DNA of 45,601 nt from Amycolatopsis rhizosphaerae (lineage in GTDB: Bacteria > Actinomycetota > Actinomycetes > Mycobacteriales > Pseudonocardiaceae), in assembly GCF_007713715.1 (NCBI RefSeq), contig NZ_VJWX01000007.1:1-45601 (forward strand), read 5' to 3'. Below, one piece after another: positions 17,489 to 24,099 of this stretch. The translations under genes were made by a program, and so were the position numbers. The stretch's first letter is position 1. Each line of letters opens with the position of its first letter. The notes beneath the pieces are model-generated. The model searched no databases. It was not told the origin of the DNA and saw nothing but the letters and a program-made list of their open reading frames with translations.

Positions 17489-18184
17489 TCACTCGGACGA
17501 GTTTTCGTCAGGACCTTGGCCCTGGCCTGCCTGGAAGTCCAGATACGCCAGGACATCGCGCAGCTTGTCCGGAGGCAACCGGCTCGCCCGGGTCGCGATC
17601 TGGCGGACGTTCTGCTCTCCCAGGCGCGCGAGCAGTTCGTACTGACGGTTGAGATCCCGTCCTCGCACGGTGTTTCGGAAGTATTCCGGCTGCGCCGCGA
17701 AAAACTCGGCGATCTTCACGGGCAGATGATCGCCGCCGGGCTGCAAGGTTCCCGCCAGCAGGTCTTGCACCTCAGCTGCCGACACCCCGATGCTCTCAGC
17801 CAGCTCGACCGGCGTGTAGTCGGAGCCGTCCTCCCGCTTCACGCTCGCGAAGAGCCGGCGAAGTTTGATCGCGAATGGCTCGTCGGACTCGTCCGGCGCA
17901 GCCGACTCGTCTGTCGGTTGGGTGGCACCGCTGGGCTGGTGCACGGCGTTGAAAGCTTCTTCGCTGGAAAAGTAGTCGGGGTCTACCCGGAGAGCTTGGG
18001 CGATCTTGCGGAGGTTGGAGTTGCGCGGTTCACCGCGGCGACCAGTCCTCAGCTGCCAGATGTACATCTTGGTGAGCCCGGTCATCTCGGCCAGCTCTTT
18101 GTCACTGTATGGGGTGCCATCCGGCTTGCGGGCCACATCGACCAGGAGCTGGAACTTCTCGGCGAACGACAGCTCGTCGGTCAT
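17489..18184 (-). CDS. XRE regulator with two HTH-like halves, module B
   Basis: A 231-residue protein. The N-terminal XRE domain (about 5-75) reads YSDKELAEMTGLTKMYIWQLRTGRRGEP then LRKIAQALRVDPDYF. After an acidic linker, a second copy-like segment (about 105-165) reads YTPVELAESIGVSAAEVQDLLAG then KIAEFFAAQPEYF. A tandem-HTH regulator could bind paired sites; two near-identical 13-bp direct repeats occur about 60-90 bp upstream. It diverges from the ImmA-like gene at 18625, whose product may be its protease. The duplicated-domain reading is mine. Confidence 0.75.
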   Translation of the reverse strand: MTDELSFAEKFQLLVDVARKPDGTPYSDKELAEMTGLTKMYIWQLRTGRRGEPRNSNLRKIAQALRVDPDYFSSEEAFNAVHQPSGATQPTDESAAPDESDEPFAIKLRRLFASVKREDGSDYTPVELAESIGVSAAEVQDLLAGTLQPGGDHLPVKIAEFFAAQPEYFRNTVRGRDLNRQYELLARLGEQNVRQIATRASRLPPDKLRDVLAYLDFQAGQGQGPDENSSE

Positions 18185-18240
18185 CGATCATCTCCAGGTC
18201 GGACTCGTCCTCGTTGCGGCAAGGAGCCAGTAGACCATCC

Positions 18241-18276
18241 ATAAACAGGTGTTGACAAGACCTATAAGCAGGTGTT
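18241..18276. promoter_or_regulatory. 13-bp direct repeats before the module B XRE gene
   Basis: ATAAACAGGTGTT (18241-18253) and ATAAGCAGGTGTT (18264-18276) differ at one base and are spaced 23 bp start to start, about two helical turns. They lie between the divergent XRE gene and the hairpin cluster. A TTGACA-like word (TTGACAAG) lies between the copies. Operators for the tandem-HTH regulator are the natural reading. Confidence 0.5.
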
Positions 18277-18383
18277 TATCGTAGTAGCGCGGATCACAGC
18301 GATGGGGAGCGGCGGTGTCTCAGCTGCACAGAAAGGTTCGGCCGAAACCCCCGGCATCGCCGGGGCAGGTGATCGTGCGAAGT

Positions 18384-18503
18384 CGTGAGAGGTCCATCGG
18401 GGGGTGGCCTCTCACGTCAGCAGGAACACGCCACGCCAAAGCCGTGGCGCGGGCATTTCTGCTGACGCTCCAGGCTGGGCAGGCGAGCACCTGCCCAGCC
18501 TGG
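18384..18503. other. Cluster of three strong perfect hairpins
   Basis: Three adjacent stems fill 120 bp. First: CGTGAGAGG (18384-18392) with CCTCTCACG (18408-18416). Second: CGTCAGCAG (18415-18423) with CTGCTGACG (18459-18467), enclosing CGCCACG/CGTGGCG (18429-18435/18443-18449). Third: CCAGGCTGGGCAGG (18470-18483) with CCTGCCCAGCCTGG (18490-18503), a perfect 14-bp stem with a 6-nt loop. No T-tract follows, so a simple terminator is unlikely, and the site lies in a divergent promoter region (18185-18624). Candidates are a structured leader RNA for the 18625 gene, a small RNA, or a conjugation/replication origin. Weak coding frames across it are not convincing. Confidence 0.7.
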
Positions 18504-18624
18504 GGTCCCGACAATGCCGGAGAGCCACTCCAGCGGAGAGAGCATCAGTTCTCCAGTGACCAGGCCAGACGCGAGCACCTGGCGCTGGTCGCGGGGTCGG
18601 AGCCAAGCGAGGGGGAATTCGACG

Positions 18625-19191
18625 TTGACCACGACGCTGGATGAAGTGAGCGCACGGTGCGAGAGCTTGATCAGCACACTGCCCATTCCCCGCCCCTTCG
18701 ACCTGGATCGCTTCCTGGAAGCATTGGCCGAGGAGCGCGGCAAACGCATCAAGCTCGTTCTTTCGCGGCTTGGCCCGGATCAGCCCTGCGGGATGCTGAT
18801 CAGCACCACCGAGGCGGATTACATCTACTGCGCCGTCAATGTGCCCCCGCTGCAATCTCAGCACGTCGTGATGCACGAGGTCGGCCACTTGTTGTTCAAC
18901 CACGGCACCGCCCGTTCCGGCTTCGGCGAGACGCCGCGCGTGGCCGGCGCCGACGCGCTCGCCGTGCTGCTGCCAAACCTCTCGCCAGAGCTGGTGCAGC
19001 GCATCCTCGGCCGCACCATCTACGCATCGGACCAAGAACGCGAGGCTGAACTGTTCGCCTCGCTCGTCCTCACTCGGATCAGCGGCGCAAAGGAGGTGTA
19101 CAGCGGCCCCCCACCGGACAGCCCGGTGGATCTGGCGCTCTTGGAATCCGCGTTCGGCCACCCGGTGCGTCCCGGTAGCCGACATGGTTAG
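18625..19191 (+). CDS. ImmA/IrrE-type metalloprotease, module B
   Basis: A 188-residue protein with zinc motif HEVGH at 84-88 and a later QEREAELFASLV segment. It parallels the module A protease closely: RGKRIKL against RGRPIKL, TEADYIY against IDADYIV, and MHEVGHLL against LHEIGHII. I place the start at the TTG at 18625, which follows a GAGGGGG ribosome binding site; the in-frame ATG at 18514 would run through the noncoding approach to the gene. The stop overlaps the start of the membrane protein gene by 8 bp. It would cleave a regulator, most plausibly the XRE protein encoded divergently. Confidence 0.8.
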   Translation: MTTTLDEVSARCESLISTLPIPRPFDLDRFLEALAEERGKRIKLVLSRLGPDQPCGMLISTTEADYIYCAVNVPPLQSQHVVMHEVGHLLFNHGTARSGFGETPRVAGADALAVLLPNLSPELVQRILGRTIYASDQEREAELFASLVLTRISGAKEVYSGPPPDSPVDLALLESAFGHPVRPGSRHG

Positions 19192-20389
19192 CGTACTGGG
19201 GTACCTGTGTTGCCTGGGCTCCGTGCTTGCCGCCGCAGCGAAGGTGTTCAGCACCCGCGGCACGCGGATGACCGCGAGCCGCCGGTTTCTGGTCGTCGCG
19301 ATGGTGGCCTTCGGCCTGGCGCTCGCCGTGTCCGCGCCGGCCAGCGTTGAACTGGCCTCCGCCCTTGATCCGTTTCCCAACGCTACCCAGCTGCTGGCCA
19401 ACGCCTTGGCGATGTTCGGCGCGTTCTGCGTACTGGGCGTGCTCGACCACTCAATCAGTGGCCGAGGGCCGTGCCGGTCGCTGCGCCACGCTGTCGCGCT
19501 CGTGATCAGCGTGGGCACGATGGCCGTCTTGCTGACCGCAGCGGATACCGAGTATCGCCACGAATGCACCGGCATCTACGGCGACCGTCCACTGATCACC
19601 ACCTACATGGGCATCTACCTGGGGTACATGTCCTGGAGCCTGAGCCGCTTCATCTGGCTCATAGCCCGCTACTCGACGCGGACGGCAGACCGGCTCATGC
19701 GCCGTGGCTTCCAGATCACGCTGCTCAGCGCCGTCACCGGCCTGGGCTGGGCGGTTTGGAAGGTCGCCGGTCTAGTGGCCGTAGCCACCAGCCATACCGG
19801 CCCTGCCGTCCAGGCCTCCACGTCGGAAATCCTGGCAGGAATCGCGGTCGACATCGGCGCCGCTGGGGCGACCTACACGAGTTGGGCACCAGCGGTCCAC
19901 AGCCTGATGCGGCAGTTGCGGGTACGGGTCGCCCACCGCCGCCTGTCGTGGTTGTGGCATCTCCTGATCACGGCGGTGCCGCAGGTGGAATTCACGACGC
20001 CGCGCACGAACCTGAGCGGGGCCGAGCGTGCGGAGTACCGCCTCTACCGTCGCGTTCTCGAAATCCGTGATGCTCAGCTAGCGCTGCGTCCGTACATCCC
20101 TCCCGGCGTTCCCGAGCTGACGCTGATGATCGGACGTCACCACGGCCTGGACCCGGTTTCCGCCGATGTCCTGTTGGAGGCCGGCGAGCTCGTCGCTGCC
20201 CTCGACGCCCGCCACACAGGTTGCCGCTACACGTCCGAATCAGAGCGGGCGATCCCGCAGCACGGCCCGGCGTCGCCGGACCTGCTCGACGAGGCGGCAT
20301 GGCTGATTCGAGTCAGCAACGCGATGCGGAACAGCACCCTTGTTGCCGGGCTGCGCTCCGCGCCGCACATACCCAAACCAGCGACATGA
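19184..20389 (+). CDS. Polytopic membrane protein (MAB_1171c/DUF6545-like), module B
   Basis: A 401-residue protein. About seven hydrophobic segments occupy residues 1-245 (for example LGYLCCLGSVLAAAAKVF, FLVVAMVAFGLALAVSA, AVALVISVGTMAVLLTAA, YMGIYLGYMSWSLSRFIWLI), followed by a soluble domain with RLYRRVLEIRDAQLALRPYI. It is the paralogue of the protein at 14877-16016, and like it is translationally linked to an ImmA-like gene. No transporter signature is visible. A signalling role with the protease is inferred from the repeated pairing. Confidence 0.65.
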   Translation: MVSVLGYLCCLGSVLAAAAKVFSTRGTRMTASRRFLVVAMVAFGLALAVSAPASVELASALDPFPNATQLLANALAMFGAFCVLGVLDHSISGRGPCRSLRHAVALVISVGTMAVLLTAADTEYRHECTGIYGDRPLITTYMGIYLGYMSWSLSRFIWLIARYSTRTADRLMRRGFQITLLSAVTGLGWAVWKVAGLVAVATSHTGPAVQASTSEILAGIAVDIGAAGATYTSWAPAVHSLMRQLRVRVAHRRLSWLWHLLITAVPQVEFTTPRTNLSGAERAEYRLYRRVLEIRDAQLALRPYIPPGVPELTLMIGRHHGLDPVSADVLLEAGELVAALDARHTGCRYTSESERAIPQHGPASPDLLDEAAWLIRVSNAMRNSTLVAGLRSAPHIPKPAT

Positions 20390-20401
20390 CGGCCATATGA
20401 G

Positions 20402-20429
20402 TTGACATTGATGCTTCGGTCTCTAATAT
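20402..20429 (+). promoter_or_regulatory. Strong candidate promoter before the thioesterase gene
   Basis: TTGACA (20402-20407) and TAATAT (20424-20429) are separated by 16 bp, close to the consensus. The -10 lies inside the palindrome CTAATATTAG. The start point would be near 20436, about 70 nt before the ATG at 20507. The stretch is markedly AT-rich for this DNA. Confidence 0.6.
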
Positions 20430-20445
20430 TAGCGATCATCATAGG

Positions 20446-20459
20446 CAACTGATATGGAC
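20446..20459 (+). promoter_or_regulatory. Third copy of the transfer-operon operator core
   Basis: CAACTGATATGGAC matches the core CAACTGATGTGGAC of the 14287/14345 inverted repeat at 13 of 14 bases. It begins 16 nt after the -10 hexamer; the copy at the transfer-operon promoter begins 17 nt after its -10, in the same orientation. This suggests common control. Confidence 0.55.
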
Positions 20460-20506
20460 AACAGAGTCTTTTTACCGGCTCCTACGACGGAGGGGATGGG
20501 TTCGAC

Positions 20507-21067
20507 ATGCCCAAGGACACTCGCCGAGCCGTCTTCGCAGGGGCGTCGATGTCCGCACCCGAGCCGAACTTGTTTCCTGACCGGCAGCGCGATCACGACC
20601 GACTCTACGGAACCGGCCGCACAGTCCACTACGAAGTTACGGCCGCGGACTCGGCGCGACGTATGGCCAACCGGAAAGTGACTCTTGCGCGCGGGCCCGA
20701 GATTGCCACCTTCACGCGCCTACTCGAGCTGTGCAAGTGGCCTTGCGTGGACGCGGTACGCGAAACCATTGAGCCGAATGAGTGCAGCCTTGACGCTTCG
20801 CACCGACTCGAATATCGGGTCCCCGTCCCGATCGGCACCCGGCTTGTCATTACCGCGCGCTGCACCGTGTCCAACCACCCCTACAGCGAGTGGGAGGTCA
20901 GCGTCCACAACGGATATGAGGATGTCTGCCACGCCACCTTGGCCTTCATCGCGGTCGACCGCGCCGAATTCGAGCAGGAACAAGTGAAATCGAAACGCCG
21001 TCGACGTCATCGCACCGCGAGTTTCCAAAAATGGAGAGGGAGAAGAAATGATCACAATGCGGACTAA
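20507..21067 (+). CDS. FlK-like hotdog-fold thioesterase
   Basis: A 186-residue protein. Residues about 45-150 fit the single hotdog fold of FlK-type thioesterases: a helix with LLELCKWPCVDAVRETIEPNECSL, then HRLEYRVPVPIGTRLVITARC, then SEWEVSVHNGYEDVCHATLAFIAVDRAEF. It would hydrolyse a small acyl-CoA or similar thioester; the substrate is unknown. The C-terminal tail is strongly basic (KSKRRRRHR), unusual for the family. The ATG at 20507 follows a GGAGGGG site. The next gene starts within its last 20 bp. It lies just downstream of the shared operator word, so it may be induced together with transfer. Confidence 0.6.
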   Translation: MPKDTRRAVFAGASMSAPEPNLFPDRQRDHDRLYGTGRTVHYEVTAADSARRMANRKVTLARGPEIATFTRLLELCKWPCVDAVRETIEPNECSLDASHRLEYRVPVPIGTRLVITARCTVSNHPYSEWEVSVHNGYEDVCHATLAFIAVDRAEFEQEQVKSKRRRRHRTASFQKWRGRRNDHNAD

Positions 21068-21443
21068 ACCCCGACACAACAGGTCGAAGCGCATGACCGC
21101 GCGCGCCGCTGTCGCCGGTATGCTGATACTCGGCGCGCTTGCCTTTGACACAACTGCCGCTTCCGCGGCACCGCCAGACCGCGGACTGCCGTCCGCCCCT
21201 GCAGGAGCGACCACAACAGCCTCGAGAGCGGACTGCGCCAGCTACGCCTACGTTACCGGCGACTGGGTGCGTATTCGCATCAATCCGGATGGTGACCGGA
21301 TCGGCTGGGCGTTCCGAAGTGACTCGATCTCCTGGCCGGATCTCTACTCCGGGAACTGGGCCCACATCACCGACCACACCCAGAACGTCACCGGGTGGAT
21401 CTCTCGGGACTGGATTGACTACTACCAGCCAACTTGCTGGTAG
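21048..21443 (+). CDS. Small secreted protein, SH3-like
   Basis: A 131-residue precursor. The basic N-terminus and hydrophobic core MTARAAVAGMLILGALAF, followed by ASAAP, form a typical Sec signal peptide, leaving a mature protein of about 90 residues. The mature part (DWVRIRINPDGDRIGWAF, then NWAHITDHTQNVTGWISRDWIDYY) resembles bacterial SH3 folds in short secreted actinobacterial proteins. Two cysteines (in ADCASY and PTCW) could form a disulfide. The start has an excellent GGAGAGGGAGAAG ribosome binding site. It overlaps the thioesterase gene end by 20 bp. Function unknown. Confidence 0.65.
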   Translation: MITMRTKPRHNRSKRMTARAAVAGMLILGALAFDTTAASAAPPDRGLPSAPAGATTTASRADCASYAYVTGDWVRIRINPDGDRIGWAFRSDSISWPDLYSGNWAHITDHTQNVTGWISRDWIDYYQPTCW

Positions 21444-21501
21444 ATCCATCCCTTTCAGCAGCACGCCACTGGGCTTCGTTTTGCCTGGAGGGAGAAGCAA
21501 G

Positions 21502-21630
21502 ATGAGCAACTCCACGCAGACGCGCTTGTGGGCCAGTGGCGGGCTGCGGCCGGTGGCCGCGGCGCTTCTGCTCGCCGCGGCCACCGCCAGTGTCGGGACC
21601 ACTTTCGCCACGCCCGGATGGCGGCGATGA
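21502..21630 (+). CDS. 42-residue hydrophobic peptide coupled to the next gene
   Basis: A 42-residue product: a short polar N-terminus, one hydrophobic segment (LRPVAAALLLAAATASVGTTF) and a basic end (PGWRR). A strong ribosome binding site (GGAGGGAGAAG) precedes the ATG. The stop overlaps the next start as ATGA at 21627-21630. It could be a membrane anchor remnant of the coupling protein gene behind it, since VirD4 proteins begin with such segments, or a small membrane peptide. Confidence 0.5.
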   Translation: MSNSTQTRLWASGGLRPVAAALLLAAATASVGTTFATPGWRR

Positions 21631-22439
21631 GCGACGAAGCGGCCTCCGGCATGATTCGCAAGATTCTCACTGCGCCCGGTCCCGTGCTGGCCGCCTCGAC
21701 CAACCCTGACGTGTGGGCGATGACCGCGCCCAGGCGGGCCGAGATCGGACCGATCTTCCTCTTCGACTTGCAGTGCGTCGGCGGGCTCCCTCGATTACCC
21801 CAGTCCTGGTGGTTGGACCCGCTGGCCACTGTGGGCAGCGTCGTAGCGGCGGCAAGGTTCACGTCGCATTTCACGCACGGTGTGAACCATCCTGGCCTGG
21901 CTGACCCAGCCGTCGCCCAGACGGCAGCGACGACGCTGCGGCACAACCTATTGGCAGCCGCGTGCGGGAGTAGGACTTTACGCGACGTGCTGGTATGGGT
22001 TGCCTCTCGAAGTGAGGAGCCAGTCGCTTTCTTGGAGGAGTCTGGATACACCGCCCAGGCTTCCGGTCTACGCTCGACGTTGGATCTCGCTGCCAGGTCG
22101 TCGGAGACGGTCTTTTCGATCGTTTCCAGCATGATCGGCTGTCTGCAGAACGAATCCCTCCTTCGACGAGTCACGCCGCCATCCACATGGGTCGATCCTC
22201 CAAAATCAGTGGACGCGGTCGTTGAGCTCGACCTGTGGAGTCTCATCACCGCGCGGACGGACGCCCATCCGACGGTGTATCTCCTCTACCGCGAGGGTGC
22301 CGACTCGATGCGCCCAGTCGTCTCCGCCATTGTCGGTGAACTGGTCCACGTTGCCGTTCAAGCCGCACGGGTTCGAGGAGGGCGACTCGACCCTCCTGTG
22401 ACCATTGCTTTGGATGCGAGGCGTCGGGGCCGCTGCTGA
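21627..22439 (+). pseudogene. Truncated VirD4-like coupling protein gene
   Basis: A 270-codon frame that aligns by eye with the middle of the intact coupling protein at 4744-6594. Matching points: PGPVLAASTNPDVW (PGALLCSTTKPDLLEF), VWVASRSEEPVAFLEESGY (VRWAMSKPADQEPAKLLQQAGY), then RSSETVFSIV (ETSDAVWMSV), and LDPPVTIALD (LDPPATAILD). The Walker A region is absent at the N-terminus. The frame departs from homology exactly at Walker B, reading LDARRRGRC then stop where LDE is expected. It cannot be a working ATPase. IS21-like terminal repeats begin shortly after the break, so insertion or deletion there is the likely cause. Confidence 0.65.
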
Positions 22440-22730
22440 CTGGGTGTGATCACCTGACCTGGCCCCGGTTGGCGGCCTGATCGTCACGAATTTCGGCCTC
22501 ACCTGGGTGGTGATCTCGCTGCCGGGTGGCTGCTGCGTGTCGTCACGGATGTTGGCCCCACCCTGAGTTCAGATCTTCCCGTCGATGTCGGCGGCGGGGA
22601 GGTTCGGGATGGCGCGGTCCAGGGTGGAGTTGTTCGAGAAGATCAGGCGGGACAAGCGAGACGAGGATCTGGAGACCGGCACCGAGTCCTACAGACTCCG
22701 CACCAGCAAGACCAGCGGCCGACGCAGCGC
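22440..22730 (+). mobile_element. Internally deleted IS21-family remnant
   Basis: Two related words lie at 22481-22505 and 22540-22565: TCGTCACGAATTTCGGCCTC and TCGTCACGGATGTTGGCCCC, like the multiple terminal repeats of IS21 elements. A frame from the ATG at 22609 then reads MARSRVELFEKIRRDKRDED, the start of an IstA-type transposase, and passes in frame into ETGTESYRLRTSKT, which resembles the C-terminus of the IstB helper ATPase. Nearly all of istA and istB is therefore missing. The right end is not clear. The remnant separates the broken coupling gene from the lanthipeptide operon. Confidence 0.5.
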
Positions 22731-22737
22731 GCGACCG

Positions 22738-22968
22738 CTACGTGAGCGGGCTCGCGGCACCTCCGTCGGAGAGCGCCGTCCGGACCGCTTGCGTCCAGTC
22801 GGCCCACCTCGCCGGATCGCTGTTCAAGTACTGCAAGAACAACACGAGCCCGACGTCGGGGTTTGCCTCAAGCGCCACGTACTGCTCCGCCAAGTAGTAC
22901 GCCGCTCGAAAGGCCTCATCCAAGGAGAGAGACTCGGGCAAGGAGACCTCGCGTTCTTCACCGTTCAC
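22738..22968 (-). CDS. Hypothetical 76-residue protein downstream of the lanthipeptide operon
   Basis: A small acidic, mostly helical protein with GTG start (SLSLDEAFRAAYYLAEQYVALE, then VGLVLFLQYLNSDPARWADW). Composition and codon use look coding. It lies about 100 bp after the SpaB_C-like gene on the same strand, so it could be the last gene of the lanthipeptide transcript. No family was recognised. Position suggests a possible immunity or accessory role, without further support. Confidence 0.45.
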   Translation of the reverse strand: MNGEEREVSLPESLSLDEAFRAAYYLAEQYVALEANPDVGLVLFLQYLNSDPARWADWTQAVRTALSDGGAASPLT

Positions 22969-23070
22969 CAGCCGACGATGTCACACGCGCAAACGGTGGG
23001 GCCGAAATTGGCGAAGACAACTGGGGCCAGATGACTTGACGAAACCCACCTGACCCTGCGCGCTTCGCCG

Positions 23071-24099
23071 TCAGGGGTCGCGCTGGAGGATAGCCCCGGT
23101 AGCGGCGTGGGCGAGTGCGTGTTGCGTGGTGGCATCCAAGCCGAGCCGGTTCCAGTGAAAGATCACATGGTGGGCCAGGATCGCTCGGAGGCCGCGATGG
23201 AGGTTGGACTGGGCCGCCGCCACGGCAAGCGCTTGACCGGCATCGTGGAATGCCTCGGCCCACGGGCGGACCATGGCCAGCGGACCGCCCGGCCCGAACA
23301 GGGGGCCGCTGAGGCGGATGTCGTAGCTGAGCAGGGTGCGGAGCTGGGTGGTGAGAGTGGCGTGGTGCCTCGTGTCGGTGCTGGCGTGGTCGGGGTCGGG
23401 GCGCAACCGGCCGACGCGGTGCCAAATGTCGCCGGCCTCGAACCCTTCTTGCCGGGCGGCACGAAACAGGGCGGTACACAGAAGCAGGGATAGCTCACGC
23501 CGCCCCATGGGGGTTTCGCCAGCGCGGAGGTAGGCAAGCAGGTTCCTCGTGTCGGCGCTGAACAGGTCGTGAGCGATGGTGATCCCGATCGGTCCGCCGA
23601 AGGCGAGGGTTTCCGGTTCGTAGTGAGTCGGCTGCCACCGAGCGAGGTGCCCGTCGACGACCAGGCGGTCGAAGAATGCCGCAGCGGTCGTGACCAGCGC
23701 TTCGCGACTGCTGGCGGGGTGCGGGCGCAGACGCACGCGCCAGCACGGTGCCTTGCGGATGAACCACCAGCGGTCGAGCAACCCGTTGATGCTCCAGTCA
23801 TGCAGCTGCGGTTGGAGGTGGACGGCAGCGAAGTGTTCCGCCTGGTCCCAAGCGGTGAATTCCAGGTGTGCTTGCCACCAGCCAGCGTCGGCGACGTGGT
23901 CTTGGAGGGCGGTCTCGCCGGCGTGGCAGTAGATCTCCACTGCTGCGGCCAGCTCCTCCACCGTCAGTCCACAGCGTAGGGCGGCCTCGGTCAGCGGAGT
24001 GCCGGACAGAACGCCGCACACCGCGTCCGTGAGAACCTCCGCCGATGACGGGGCCGGGATGGTGGGTGCGGTTACGCGATCAGCAGGCATCGGTCCCAT
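23071..24099 (-). CDS. SpaB_C-like protein (thiopeptide-type bacteriocin biosynthesis protein)
   Basis: A 342-residue protein. The N-terminal 60 residues are a helical region, then WWQAHLEFTAWDQAEHFAAVHLQPQLHDW, then WWFIRKAPCWRVRLRP typical of the SpaB C-terminal/'thiopep_ocin' family, and later FGGPIGITIAHDLFSADTRNLLAYL. The relatives eliminate glutamate from tRNA-activated Ser/Thr to give dehydroamino acids, or form pyridine rings in thiopeptides. The LanB encoded upstream already has such a domain at its C-terminus, so this is an extra copy, as described for FxLD clusters. It overlaps the lanC stop; the ATG at 24090 is an alternative start. Confidence 0.8.
   Translation of the reverse strand: MGPMPADRVTAPTIPAPSSAEVLTDAVCGVLSGTPLTEAALRCGLTVEELAAAVEIYCHAGETALQDHVADAGWWQAHLEFTAWDQAEHFAAVHLQPQLHDWSINGLLDRWWFIRKAPCWRVRLRPHPASSREALVTTAAAFFDRLVVDGHLARWQPTHYEPETLAFGGPIGITIAHDLFSADTRNLLAYLRAGETPMGRRELSLLLCTALFRAARQEGFEAGDIWHRVGRLRPDPDHASTDTRHHATLTTQLRTLLSYDIRLSGPLFGPGGPLAMVRPWAEAFHDAGQALAVAAAQSNLHRGLRAILAHHVIFHWNRLGLDATTQHALAHAATGAILQRDP

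Noticed and set aside
18384-18503. Hairpins as an ordinary rho-independent terminator
   Set aside because: No T-tract on either strand, and the flanking genes diverge, so nothing needs terminating there.
18315-18644. Plus-strand 109-codon frame before the module B protease
   Set aside because: It runs through the hairpin cluster, lacks family features and would overlap the better-supported protease start.
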